This document shows positions 27,241 to 35,743 of a DNA stretch of 64,000 nucleotides, piece after piece (the stretch's first letter is position 1; each line of letters begins with the position of its first letter). Location: assembly GCA_050313995.1 (NCBI GenBank), contig JBNPMM010000007.1; one strand, written 5' to 3'. The position numbers and the translations under genes are program-made. This DNA comes from JAUMWX01 sp023394215 (lineage in GTDB: Bacteria; Bacillota; Clostridia; Tissierellales; Peptoniphilaceae). The notes under the pieces were generated by a model. That model was not told the DNA's origin and searched no databases. It saw only the letters and a list, made by a program, of their open reading frames with translations.

Positions 27241-27648
27241 ATGCCTACAATTAACCAACTTATTAGGAATAATAGACAAAGCGAAGCTAAAAAGTCTAAG
27301 ACTCCGGCTATGGGTTACAACTTTAATACTTTAAGAAAAGAAAATACAAAGATTAACTCTCCACAAAAGAGAGGTGTTTGTACATCTGTAAGAACAGTAA
27401 CACCTAAGAAGCCTAACTCAGCTTTGAGAAAGGTTGCCAGAGTTAGATTGACAAATGGTGCTGAAGTATTGTCATATATTCCGGGTATAGGTCACAACTT
27501 GCAAGAACACAGTGTTGTGCTTATAAGAGGTGGAAGAGTAAAGGACTTACCGGGTGTGAGATATCACATTATCAGGGGTGCCTTGGATACTGCCGGTGTT
27601 AACGGAAGAAAGCAAGGTAGATCTAAGTACGGCGCTAAGAAGTCTTAG
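27241..27648 (+). CDS. rpsL: 30S ribosomal protein S12
   Basis: 135 residues. S12 sits at the decoding centre of the small subunit. It starts MPTINQL and has the invariant TPKKPNSALRK loop and GGRVKDLPGVRYH loop, both with wild-type lysines at the positions that give streptomycin resistance when changed. An ideal ribosome site (aaggaggtg) precedes the ATG. First gene of the str operon (S12, S7, EF-G, EF-Tu). The ribosomal-protein-L7Ae-like gene often found between rpoC and rpsL in Firmicutes is absent. Confidence 0.97.
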   Translation: MPTINQLIRNNRQSEAKKSKTPAMGYNFNTLRKENTKINSPQKRGVCTSVRTVTPKKPNSALRKVARVRLTNGAEVLSYIPGIGHNLQEHSVVLIRGGRVKDLPGVRYHIIRGALDTAGVNGRKQGRSKYGAKKS

Positions 27649-27667
27649 TCGAATTTAGTTAATAGTT

Positions 27668-27724
27668 AAGTGCATATATGTTTATATTTATATATCAATT
27701 GTGCACTTGTCGGTGAGAAACCGA
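27668..27724 (+). promoter_or_regulatory. Two hairpins in the rpsL-rpsG spacer
   Basis: Arms aagtgca (27668-27674) and tgcactt (27702-27708) close a long AT-rich stem with an inner atatat pairing. Next comes TCGGT-gagaa-ACCGA (27710-27724). They lie 40 bases before the rpsG start. In E. coli, S7 represses its operon by binding the same intergenic space, so a similar role is possible here, as inference only. Confidence 0.45.
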
Positions 27725-27763
27725 GTACCAATGAATTATTATTTTAGTAAGGAGGGAAGAAAA

Positions 27764-28234
27764 GTGCCAAGAAAAAGCGGTGTATCAAAAAAATTAGTTA
27801 TGCCAGATCCAAGATTTGGAGATGTGGTAGTTTCTAAATTGATAAATAACGTAATGTTGGACGGCAAGAAGGGCGTAGCTCAAAGAATAGTATACGGAGC
27901 CTTTGATGCCATAGCACAACAAACCGGGGAAGAAGCTTTAGAAGTATTCCACAAGGCTATGAATAATGTAATGCCACTTCTTGAAGTAAAAGCAAGAAGA
28001 ATAGGTGGTGCTACTTATCAAGTTCCAATGGAAGTAAGACCTGAAAGACGTCAAACCCTTGCTCTTAGATGGTTAGTATCATTTGCAAGATCAAGAGGCG
28101 AAAAGACTATGATGGAAAGATTGTCTAAGGAAATTTTGGATGCTTCTAACAACACTGGAGCAAGTGTTAAGAGAAAAGAAGAAATGCATAGAATGGCTGA
28201 TGCAAACAGAGCGTTTGCCCACTATAGATATTAA
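27764..28234 (+). CDS. rpsG: 30S ribosomal protein S7
   Basis: 156 residues, the standard length. The start is a GTG at 27764 that gives the canonical MPRKSGVSKK beginning and has an aaggagg ribosome site 8 bases upstream; the open frame extends back to 27701 but that part lies in the intergenic hairpins. S7 nucleates assembly of the 30S head and touches the E-site tRNA. The family core (KLINNVMLDGKKGVAQRIVY and the RR-TLALRWLV helix) is intact. fusA follows after 14 bases. Confidence 0.96.
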   Translation: MPRKSGVSKKLVMPDPRFGDVVVSKLINNVMLDGKKGVAQRIVYGAFDAIAQQTGEEALEVFHKAMNNVMPLLEVKARRIGGATYQVPMEVRPERRQTLALRWLVSFARSRGEKTMMERLSKEILDASNNTGASVKRKEEMHRMADANRAFAHYRY

Positions 28235-28248
28235 TTAAGGAGTTAGAA

Positions 28249-30336
28249 GTGCCAGATATTAAGCTAGAACAAATTAGAAACATAGGTATTATGGCTCACA
28301 TTGATGCCGGTAAGACTACAGTTACTGAAAGAATCTTGTTCTATACAGGTAAGATTCACAAGATGGGTGATACCCATGAAGGTACTGCACTTATGGACTC
28401 AATGGACCAAGAAAAGGAAAGAGGTATTACAATAGCTTCTGCAGCAACAACTTGCTATTGGAAGGGCCACAAGATAAATATCATCGACACTCCCGGACAC
28501 GTTGACTTTACAGTAGAAGTAGAAAGATCCTTGAGAGTATTGGATGGTGCCGTTGCCTTGTTTGATGCTAAGAGCGGTGTAGAACCTCAATCAGAAACAG
28601 TTTGGAGACAGGCTGACAGATATGGAGTTCCTCGTATGTGTTTCATCAATAAGATGGATGCTACAGGTGCAGACTTCTTTATGTCAGTTCAAACAATAAA
28701 AGATAAATTAAAAGCAAATGCCGTTCCGGTGCAAATTCCGGTAGGTAAGGAAGCAAGTTTTGTGGGTATAGTTGACCTTATAACAATGGAAGCTGAAATA
28801 TACCATGATGACTTGGGAGAAGTTTTTGAAAAAACTGCTATCCCTGCGGAATTACAAGCAGATGCTGAAGAGTACAGAAATGCTTTGATAGAAGCAGTTT
28901 CAGATTATGATGAAGAAATCATGATGAAATATCTTGAAGGCGAAGAAGTTACTGCCGAAGAGTTGAGAGCTGCTGTAAGAAAAGCTACAATAGAAAGAGG
29001 GATATTCCCTGTATTCTGTGGGTCAGCCTACAAGAAGAGAGGGGTTCAATTCCTAATAGACGGTATGGTGGATTATTTACCATCACCGGTAGATGTACCT
29101 GCTATCAAGGGTATATTACCAAAGAAAAATGAAGATGAAGAAGATGTTCCGGATGAAAGACCGTCATCAGTAGACGAACCTTTCTCAGCATTGGCATTCA
29201 AGATAGTTGCTGACCCTTATGTTGGTAAGTTAACTTACTTCAGAGTATATTCAGGTAAGATTTCGGCTGGATCTTACGTATACAATTCTACAAAGGGTAA
29301 GAGGGAAAGAATAGGACGTGTTCTTGAAATGAACTCAAACCTAAGAACTGAATTGGAAGAAATTACAGCCGGTAATATAGGTGCTGCTATAGGTTTGAAG
29401 GATACTACTACAGGGGACACCTTGTGCGACCAAGACCATCCAATCATACTTGAAAAGATGGAATTCCCTGAACCGGTAATTTCCGTTGCTATAGAGCCAA
29501 AAACTAAGGCATCACAAGAAAAGATGGGTATAGCTTTATCTAAGCTTGCAGAAGAAGACCCAACTTTCAGAACATACACAAATTCAGAAACAGGTCAAAC
29601 AATTATTGCCGGAATGGGTGAGCTTCACCTTGAAGTAATAGTTGAAAGACTTCTTAGAGAATTCAAAGTAGAAGCGAATGTTGGTAACCCACAAGTTTCT
29701 TACAGAGAATCTATCACTAAGTCTGCTGAAGCGGATGGTAAGTTTGTAAGACAATCAGGTGGACGTGGACAATACGGACATGTTAAACTAAGAGTAGAAC
29801 CGAATGAACCTGGCAAAGGTATTGAATTTATTGATGCTATCGTTGGAGGGGTTGTACCGAGAGAGTATATAGGTTCAGTAGAAAAGGGTGTAAGAGAAGC
29901 CTGTGATGCAGGTGTACTTGCAGGATATCCTATACTTGACCTAAAGGTTACTTTATTTGACGGTTCATACCATGAAGTCGATTCATCAGAAATGGCATTC
30001 CAAATAGCCGGATCAATGGGACTTAGGGCGGCTGTAGAAAAGGCAGGTCCTGCTCTACTTGAACCATGCGAAAAGGTAGAAATTGTAACTCCGGAAGAAT
30101 ATCTTGGAGATGTTATGGGTGATGTATCATCAAGAAGAGGACGTATAGATGGAATGACCTCAAGAGACGGTACACAAATCGTTGACGCATTCATTCCATT
30201 ATCAGAAATGTTTGGGTACGCAACAGATCTTAGATCTAAGACTCAAGGTCGTGCAACTTATTCAATGCAATTTGACCACTATGAAAAAGTACCTGAAAGT
30301 ATAAAAGAAAAAGTATTAGAAGGCAAGAAATCTTAA
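28249..30336 (+). CDS. fusA: Elongation factor G
   Basis: 695 residues with a GTG start and an aaggag ribosome site. EF-G is the GTPase that drives tRNA-mRNA translocation and helps recycle ribosomes. G1 is AHIDAGKTT (about 16-24), G3 DTPGHVDFT, G4 NKMD. Domains II to V follow in order, with the domain IV tip region (GGRGQYGHVK) present. Third gene of the str operon, between rpsG and tuf. Confidence 0.97.
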   Translation: MPDIKLEQIRNIGIMAHIDAGKTTVTERILFYTGKIHKMGDTHEGTALMDSMDQEKERGITIASAATTCYWKGHKINIIDTPGHVDFTVEVERSLRVLDGAVALFDAKSGVEPQSETVWRQADRYGVPRMCFINKMDATGADFFMSVQTIKDKLKANAVPVQIPVGKEASFVGIVDLITMEAEIYHDDLGEVFEKTAIPAELQADAEEYRNALIEAVSDYDEEIMMKYLEGEEVTAEELRAAVRKATIERGIFPVFCGSAYKKRGVQFLIDGMVDYLPSPVDVPAIKGILPKKNEDEEDVPDERPSSVDEPFSALAFKIVADPYVGKLTYFRVYSGKISAGSYVYNSTKGKRERIGRVLEMNSNLRTELEEITAGNIGAAIGLKDTTTGDTLCDQDHPIILEKMEFPEPVISVAIEPKTKASQEKMGIALSKLAEEDPTFRTYTNSETGQTIIAGMGELHLEVIVERLLREFKVEANVGNPQVSYRESITKSAEADGKFVRQSGGRGQYGHVKLRVEPNEPGKGIEFIDAIVGGVVPREYIGSVEKGVREACDAGVLAGYPILDLKVTLFDGSYHEVDSSEMAFQIAGSMGLRAAVEKAGPALLEPCEKVEIVTPEEYLGDVMGDVSSRRGRIDGMTSRDGTQIVDAFIPLSEMFGYATDLRSKTQGRATYSMQFDHYEKVPESIKEKVLEGKKS

Positions 30337-30348
30337 GGGAGGATTAAA

Positions 30349-31542
30349 ATGGCTAAAGCTAAATTTGAAAAGAACAAACCACACGTAAACGTTGGTACAA
30401 TCGGTCACGTTGACCACGGTAAGACTACTACTACTGCAGCTATCACTTTAGTATTAAACAAGAGATTTGGTACTGGTGAATTCGTTGACTATGCTAACAT
30501 AGACAAGGCTCCAGAAGAAAGAGAAAGAGGTATCACAATCAATACTTCTCACGTAGAATATGAAACAGCTGCAAGACACTATGCTCACGTTGACTGTCCT
30601 GGACACGCTGACTACGTAAAGAACATGATCACAGGTGCTGCTCAAATGGACGGTGCTATCCTTATCGTATCTGCAGCTGACGGTCCAATGCCACAAACAA
30701 GAGAACACATCCTACTTGCAAGACAAGTTGGGGTTCCTAAAATCGTTGTATTCTTAAACAAGGAAGACCAAGTAGACGATCCGGAACTAATCGAATTAGT
30801 TGAAATGGAAGTTAGAGAATTATTATCTGAATACGAATATGATGGAGACAACACTCCAATCGTTGTAGGTTCAGGATTAAAGGCTCTTGAAGATCCAGAT
30901 GGAGAATGGGGAGATAAGATTGTTAAGTTGATGGAAGCTGTTGATGAATATATTCCTCAACCTGAAAGAGACACTGATAAGCCATTCTTGATGCCGGTAG
31001 AAGACGTATTCTCTATCACAGGTAGAGGTACAGTAGCTACAGGTAGGGTAGAAAGAGGTACAGTAAAAGTTGGTGATACAGTACAAATCGTTGGTTTAGT
31101 TGAAAAACCATCTGACGTAGTTGTAACTGGGGTAGAAATGTTCAGAAAGCAACTTGAATTAGCAGAAGCTGGAGATAACATAGGTGCTCTTTTAAGAGGG
31201 GTTACAAGAAATGATATCGAAAGAGGTCAAGTATTAGCTAAACCGGGAACAATTAAACCACATACTAAGTTTGAAGGCGAAGTTTACGTATTAACTAAAG
31301 AAGAAGGTGGAAGACATACTCCTTTCTTCTCAGGTTATAGACCACAATTCTTCTTCAGAACTACTGACGTAACTGGAGATATCCAATTAGCAGAAGGCGT
31401 AGAAATGGTTATGCCAGGAGATAACGCTACATTCACTATTACACTAATCAACCCAATCGCTATCGAAGAAGGTTTAAGATTTGCGGTAAGAGAAGGTGGA
31501 AGAACAGTAGCATCAGGCGTTGTTTCAAGAATTATTGAATAG
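30349..31542 (+). CDS. tuf: Elongation factor Tu
   Basis: 397 residues. Brings aminoacyl-tRNA to the ribosome as a GTP complex. G1 GHVDHGKTT, G3 DCPGHADYV, G4 NKED are all present; domains 2 and 3 are complete and the C-terminus (RTVASGVVSRIIE) is the usual one. Codon choice differs from its neighbours, with more C-ending codons such as AAC, ATC and GAC, as expected for one of the most highly expressed genes. It ends the operon in a terminator. Confidence 0.98.
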   Translation: MAKAKFEKNKPHVNVGTIGHVDHGKTTTTAAITLVLNKRFGTGEFVDYANIDKAPEERERGITINTSHVEYETAARHYAHVDCPGHADYVKNMITGAAQMDGAILIVSAADGPMPQTREHILLARQVGVPKIVVFLNKEDQVDDPELIELVEMEVRELLSEYEYDGDNTPIVVGSGLKALEDPDGEWGDKIVKLMEAVDEYIPQPERDTDKPFLMPVEDVFSITGRGTVATGRVERGTVKVGDTVQIVGLVEKPSDVVVTGVEMFRKQLELAEAGDNIGALLRGVTRNDIERGQVLAKPGTIKPHTKFEGEVYVLTKEEGGRHTPFFSGYRPQFFFRTTDVTGDIQLAEGVEMVMPGDNATFTITLINPIAIEEGLRFAVREGGRTVASGVVSRIIE

Positions 31543-31552
31543 TCTTAAATTC

Positions 31553-31583
31553 AAAGAGTTATCCTTAGGGGTAGCTCTTTTTT
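31553..31583 (+). terminator. Rho-independent terminator after tuf
   Basis: Arms aaagagttatcc (31553-31564) and gggtagctcttt (31569-31580), using G-U pairs, are followed by a run of T. Confidence 0.85.
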
Positions 31584-31639
31584 GTGGGTTAAATATAAGG
31601 AATTGCATATTTGATGGAAAACTTACTAATAAAATATGA

Positions 31640-31687
31640 AAAAATCATATAAAATGCTCCCCAATAAAGCTTTATAATTGGAGAGCA
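31640..31687 (-). terminator. Terminator of the sigma-54 activator gene (minus strand)
   Basis: Read on the minus strand, TGCTCTCCAAT pairs with ATTGGGGAGCA (one G-U pair; 31655-31665 with 31677-31687) and is followed by TTTTATATGATTTTTT. It lies 13 bases past the stop codon of the activator gene. Confidence 0.8.
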
Positions 31688-31699
31688 AAATGGTAGATA

Positions 31700-33115
31700 T
31701 TACAATTTAATATTATATTTTTTCAATTTTCTATAAACACTTGATATATTTATTTTAAATTTTTTAGCAATTTCAATAGGATCTTTAAGTTCTTTAGCGG
31801 CTATTTCAAATAATTTTTTATCATATTTTTCTATATAATTTTTGTATGAGAAATTGTTGGAAAATTCAGGGTTGTGAGTATTTAACTGAAACTCTTCTTT
31901 ATTATCCTTATTTTTATCAAGATGATAGAACATCTGGTTTGGTGTTGCACTTATTATAAGTTCGTTTTTTGGGGATGTAATGTATAGTCGTTCAATACAA
32001 TTTTTTAATTCTCTTACATTTCCAGGCCATGAATAGTCTAATAAGTATTTTATGGTACTTTCAGATAAAACTTTTACGCTGTTGTATTTTTGCCCAAAGT
32101 CCTTAAGGTAATGATTTATAAAAGGAATTATATCTGCTTTTCTATTTTTTAGGGCAGGTATATTTATATTAAATAAATTTATCCTGTAATAAAGATCTAA
32201 CCTAAATTTGTCTTCACTTATTAGTTTTTCTAAAGGTTCATTAGATGCGCAGATAAGTCTGAAATCTACATTTACTTGTTTTATAGAGCCTATTGGTTGG
32301 ATTTTTTTTGTTTCCAAAACTCTTAGAAGTTTTACTTGAATAGATTTAGGGATAGAATTTATTTCATCTAAAAATAAGGTTCCTTTATTTGCTAATTCAA
32401 TTAAACCTAATTTACCTTCATTTGATGCTCCGGTAAAGGCCCCTTTTACATAGCCAAATAATTCTGATTCTATTAGGTTTTCAGGAATGGAGGAACAATT
32501 TAAGGTAATCAATTTTTCTTTATGTCTGGAACTTGTCTTGTGGATATATTTAGCAATAATTTCTTTGCCGGAACCGGTTGGACCATTAATCAAGACATTT
32601 ACATCTGTATGAGAAATGCTGTTAATTAAGTTTATTATATTTTTCATTTCATAACTTTCGGCGATAATTTGATTGGAATAACTTGTTTCATCATTCGGAT
32701 TATTTAAATAAGATTTGCTTAGCTGTCCTTCTTGTAACCTATCTATTAAACTATCAATTCTTTCATTAAAGCAGAAAAGATATTTAATTTCATTATGCTC
32801 ATCAAAATACGGAACACTTGTAGTTAAGGCACTGTAATAATAGTTGGAGTCTAATCGATACTTAATTTTAAGTATCATACTTGATGTTTTTCTGCTTTTC
32901 ATTACCTGTTCATATACAGTTTTATCGAGATATCCCTCTCTTTTGAAGTCCAGTATTGAACGATTCTTAAAGAAGTCTTCATTATATTGTGTTATTTTTT
33001 GATATTCTTTATTTACATACAAATAATAACCGTTTCTATCTAAAATAAAGATGCCGATTTCAAGATTATCCAAAAAATTCTTTAAAAGATCAAATTCATT
33101 AAATGTATTTTCCAT
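31700..33115 (-). CDS. Sigma-54-dependent PAS/AAA+ transcriptional activator
   Basis: 471 residues. An N-terminal PAS sensor (about 8-120, with GIFILDRNGYYLYVNKEY) is followed by an AAA+ domain at about 145-390: Walker A GPTGSGKE (178-185), the sigma-54 contact loop GAFTGA (225-230) and Walker B TLFLDE (246-251). A C-terminal helix-turn-helix (DPIEIAKKFKINISSVYRKL, about 440-465) is of the TyrR/Fis-like type. There is no response-regulator receiver domain, so a small ligand probably binds the PAS domain. It is divergent from a permease-led operon that starts at a sigma-54 promoter and almost certainly controls it. Its own -35 overlaps the dyad proposed as its binding site, which suggests autoregulation. 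Confidence 0.93.
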   Translation of the reverse strand: MENTFNEFDLLKNFLDNLEIGIFILDRNGYYLYVNKEYQKITQYNEDFFKNRSILDFKREGYLDKTVYEQVMKSRKTSSMILKIKYRLDSNYYYSALTTSVPYFDEHNEIKYLFCFNERIDSLIDRLQEGQLSKSYLNNPNDETSYSNQIIAESYEMKNIINLINSISHTDVNVLINGPTGSGKEIIAKYIHKTSSRHKEKLITLNCSSIPENLIESELFGYVKGAFTGASNEGKLGLIELANKGTLFLDEINSIPKSIQVKLLRVLETKKIQPIGSIKQVNVDFRLICASNEPLEKLISEDKFRLDLYYRINLFNINIPALKNRKADIIPFINHYLKDFGQKYNSVKVLSESTIKYLLDYSWPGNVRELKNCIERLYITSPKNELIISATPNQMFYHLDKNKDNKEEFQLNTHNPEFSNNFSYKNYIEKYDKKLFEIAAKELKDPIEIAKKFKINISSVYRKLKKYNIKL

Positions 33116-33144
33116 AATACCACCTCAAAACAATTATATTAAAA

Positions 33145-33173
33145 ATTACATTATTAGTAAAATTAATTATCAA
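33145..33173 (-). promoter_or_regulatory. Probable sigma-A promoter of the activator gene
   Basis: On the minus strand, TTGATA (33168-33173), a 17-bp spacer and TGTAAT (33145-33150), about 30 bases before the start codon. The -35 lies inside the left arm of the dyad at 33162-33206. Confidence 0.55.
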
Positions 33174-33206
33174 AAATAATAAAAATTATTATTTTTAATA
33201 ATTAAT
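33162..33206. promoter_or_regulatory. Large dyad, candidate binding site for the sigma-54 activator
   Basis: An inverted repeat with 19-bp arms: attaattatcaaaaataat (33162-33180) and attatttttaataattaat (33188-33206), one mismatch, 7-bp spacer. It lies about 45-90 bases before the -24 element, a typical upstream activating position for sigma-54 enhancer-binding proteins. It is very AT-rich, so the symmetry is partly helped by composition, but 18 of 19 positions matching is more than expected by chance. Confidence 0.6.
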
Positions 33207-33249
33207 CTATTAACATAAAAGAAATTGCAATAATATTCATATATAAATA

Positions 33250-33266
33250 TTGGCACAATACTTGCA
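33250..33266 (+). promoter_or_regulatory. Sigma-54 (-24/-12) promoter of the permease-led operon
   Basis: TTGGCAC at 33250-33256, five bases, then TTGCA at 33262-33266. The invariant GG (33252-33253) and GC (33264-33265) are exactly 10 bases apart, as required. The start site would be near 33277, about 40 bases before the permease ATG. A degenerate copy (TTAGCAAGATATTTGCAAAA, 33276-33295) follows but lacks the GG. Confidence 0.88.
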
Positions 33267-33318
33267 AATGTGTATTTAGCAAGATATTTGCAAAATATAT
33301 AAAGAAGGAGAATTTGAA

Positions 33319-34638
33319 ATGTTTGGAATTATTGGATTAATTTTGGCAATTGTAATTTTAGTTGTTGGGGCATTTAAAGGATTGGCTCCATTGCCGTTAA
33401 CATTATTGGCGGCATTGGTTGCTATTTGTACCAATGGCCTTAATGTTTGGCAGACATTTACGGAAGCTTATATGAAGGGGTATGCCGGTACATATATAAG
33501 TTATTTTTTGATTTTTTCATTTTCTGCTTTGTATGCAAAAACAATGGAAGAATCCGGAAGCGCAACAGCTATTGGATATAAGTTCATTGATTGGTTTGGT
33601 AAAGGAAGTGCTATGCTTATCGGGATATTGCTAAGCTCTTTATTAACATATGGTGGAGTTAGCTTATTTGTTGTAGTTTTTGCTGCAGGTCCTATATTAT
33701 TTCTTTTGTTTAAAGAAGCCAATCTTCCAAGACACTTGATAATGGCGGCGTTTGGAATGGGAACTTGTACTTATACAATGACATCTTTACCGGGCACACC
33801 GGCTTTAACGAACATCATTCCTACAAAATATTTAGGGACAACAATGACTGCAGCACCTGTACTTAGTATATTAATTTCGATAGGGTTATTTGTGCTTTGT
33901 TATTTTTATTGTCAAAATCAAGTAAAAGTAGCCAAAGCAAGGGGCGAGGGATGGACTTATGCTGAAGGTATGGATACGAGTAAATATGAGATAAGTGATA
34001 GGGGAACTTTGCCGGTTGCATGGAAAGCATTTACTCCTATTATTGTTTTGTTATTAATCATAATAGTGGGTGGTCAATTTATTAAAGATTCCGCTTTATT
34101 GACTGTATCCGGCATGATATTGGCGACTGTTTTGTGCTATTTTTTGAATTACGATAAAATGAAGGGAAAAAATCTTATAAATTTATTGAATATAGGTTTA
34201 GGTGGCGGAGTCAGTGCCATAGGTGGATTAGCAGCGGTTGTAGCTTTTGGAACGGTTGCACAAAAGACGGATGCTTATGCAGGTATAGTAAATTGGTTGT
34301 TAAGTTTAAAAATGAATCCTTACGTTGAAGGTGTATTTTCAACAGCAGTTATTTCAGGTATTACAGGTTCTTCATCAGGAGGCTTGAGGCTTACTTTGGA
34401 GGCCTTGACTCCACATTTTATGACAAGTGGAGTAAACTTGGATATTTTACATAGATTAATGTCAGTAGCAGCCGGAAGTTTGGATACTTTACCACATTCA
34501 GCAGGTTTATTCTTAGTTCTTTCATATTTGGGTTTAACTCATAAAAATGGGTATAAGCATTTATTCTTTACATCAGTTTTGATACCTACGATTGTAGTGG
34601 TGGTTGCAACAATAGGAGTTGTTTTGCTTGGAGTATAA
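33319..34638 (+). CDS. GntP-family organic acid permease
   Basis: 439 residues with 11-13 predicted membrane segments and the gluconate:proton symporter family look (GGVSLFVVVFAAGPI near 115, SLPGTPALTNIIPT near 155, ITGSSSGGLRLTLEAL near 350). Family members import gluconate and other hydroxy or keto acids with a proton. It is the first gene after the sigma-54 promoter, with an aaggag ribosome site, and is followed by two dehydrogenases, a beta-keto acid cleavage enzyme and a thiolase. The cargo is therefore probably a hydroxy or keto acid that enters that pathway. The exact substrate cannot be read from the sequence. Confidence 0.85.
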   Translation: MFGIIGLILAIVILVVGAFKGLAPLPLTLLAALVAICTNGLNVWQTFTEAYMKGYAGTYISYFLIFSFSALYAKTMEESGSATAIGYKFIDWFGKGSAMLIGILLSSLLTYGGVSLFVVVFAAGPILFLLFKEANLPRHLIMAAFGMGTCTYTMTSLPGTPALTNIIPTKYLGTTMTAAPVLSILISIGLFVLCYFYCQNQVKVAKARGEGWTYAEGMDTSKYEISDRGTLPVAWKAFTPIIVLLLIIIVGGQFIKDSALLTVSGMILATVLCYFLNYDKMKGKNLINLLNIGLGGGVSAIGGLAAVVAFGTVAQKTDAYAGIVNWLLSLKMNPYVEGVFSTAVISGITGSSSGGLRLTLEALTPHFMTSGVNLDILHRLMSVAAGSLDTLPHSAGLFLVLSYLGLTHKNGYKHLFFTSVLIPTIVVVVATIGVVLLGV

Positions 34639-34693
34639 ATACTTTAAGCTTAAAAAATATTAAAGATATATAAAAAATTTAAAGGAGGTAAAA

Positions 34694-35740
34694 ATGAGAG
34701 TTGCTGTATTGGGTTGTGGTTCAATGGGGACTATATTGGGAGCGTTTTTGACCAAAGGGGGTATAGATGTGGAACTTATTGATATCAATAAATCACACAT
34801 AGATGCAATGAACTTGAATGGAGCACAAATAATTGGAACTAAGAATTTCAATGTCAAGGTAAAAGCTATTACTCCTGATCAGATGAAGGGAACTTATGAT
34901 ATAGTATTTTTGTTTACTAAGCAAACTGCAAATAAACAGGTACTTACTAATTTAGTAAATTATATTGATAAAAATAGCATTGTTTGTACTCTTCAAAATG
35001 GTGTACCTGAACCTTATGTGGCAAGTTTTGTGGGAGAAGATAGAACGATAGGTGGAACAGTCCTTTGGTCTGCAACTTATGAAAAGCCGGGTGTTTCCAA
35101 TTTGACACAAAATTTGGATAATCTGGATTATTATTTTGATATAGGGGAAATTGATGGAAAGCAAACTAATCGTATTAGAGAAGTAGCGGAGATACTTAAT
35201 TTAATGGGACCTACCAAAATTGTAGAAAATTTAATGCCTACCAGATGGGCTAAATTAATAAATAATGCTTGTATGAGTGGGATGTCTGCCGCTACTAATT
35301 TAACATTTGGGGGAGTGCTTGAAAACGAAACAGCAAGGGCGTGTTTAAGTTATTTAGGAAGAGAAGTAAAGAAGTGTTGTGAAGCGGAAGGGTATATAAT
35401 GCCTACGTTGGTACTGGGGTATTCACCGGTTTCTTTGGATATAAAGGACCAAAAGCAATATGATGAAAATCAAAAGATGTTTATTGATATGTATCAAATG
35501 GCGCTTCCGGCAAAAGCAAGTATGCTACAAGATCTTGAAAAGGGAAATAAAACTGAAGTTAGTATGATTAATGGGTATGTGTGTGAAGTTGGAAGGAAAC
35601 ATGGTATCCCTACGCCTTTTAATGATAAAGTAGTAGAAATTGTAACTAAAATCGAAGATAAAATATTACCTTTATCGGAAGAAAATATAAATTTATTTGA
35701 TAAAAGTTTATTTGAATATGAAAAGTATGAAGGAAAATAA
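34694..35740 (+). CDS. Ketopantoate reductase-family (ApbA/PanE-like) dehydrogenase
   Basis: 348 residues. An N-terminal Rossmann fold (VAVLGCGSMGTILGAFLTKG, 3-22) binds NAD(P). The central LQNGVPE motif (about 98) and a C-terminal helical domain with a conserved Lys/Asn pair (ARWAKLINNAC-type segment near 190) match the 2-dehydropantoate 2-reductase family. Since it sits in a catabolic operon with a beta-keto acid cleavage enzyme, pantothenate synthesis is unlikely to be its job; oxidation of a hydroxy acid to a keto acid is a better guess. It is longer than typical PanE (about 300). A gtaaa-spaced aaggaggt ribosome site lies upstream. The SDR gene follows after 3 bases. Confidence 0.75.
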   Translation: MRVAVLGCGSMGTILGAFLTKGGIDVELIDINKSHIDAMNLNGAQIIGTKNFNVKVKAITPDQMKGTYDIVFLFTKQTANKQVLTNLVNYIDKNSIVCTLQNGVPEPYVASFVGEDRTIGGTVLWSATYEKPGVSNLTQNLDNLDYYFDIGEIDGKQTNRIREVAEILNLMGPTKIVENLMPTRWAKLINNACMSGMSAATNLTFGGVLENETARACLSYLGREVKKCCEAEGYIMPTLVLGYSPVSLDIKDQKQYDENQKMFIDMYQMALPAKASMLQDLEKGNKTEVSMINGYVCEVGRKHGIPTPFNDKVVEIVTKIEDKILPLSEENINLFDKSLFEYEKYEGK

Positions 35741-35743
35741 ATT

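Noticed and set aside
27701..27763. N-terminal extension of S7 from a GTG at 27701
   Set aside because: It lies in intergenic hairpins, and the GTG at 27764 has an ideal ribosome site and gives the family-standard start.
2100..30194. Many minus-strand open frames opposite tadA, dnaE, uvrA, rpoB, rpoC, fusA and tuf
   Set aside because: They have no ribosome sites, no recognisable motifs, and lie wholly opposite well-identified genes.
33276..33295. Second sigma-54 promoter
   Set aside because: It has the GC of the -12 element but AG in place of the essential GG, so it is at most a relic of duplication.
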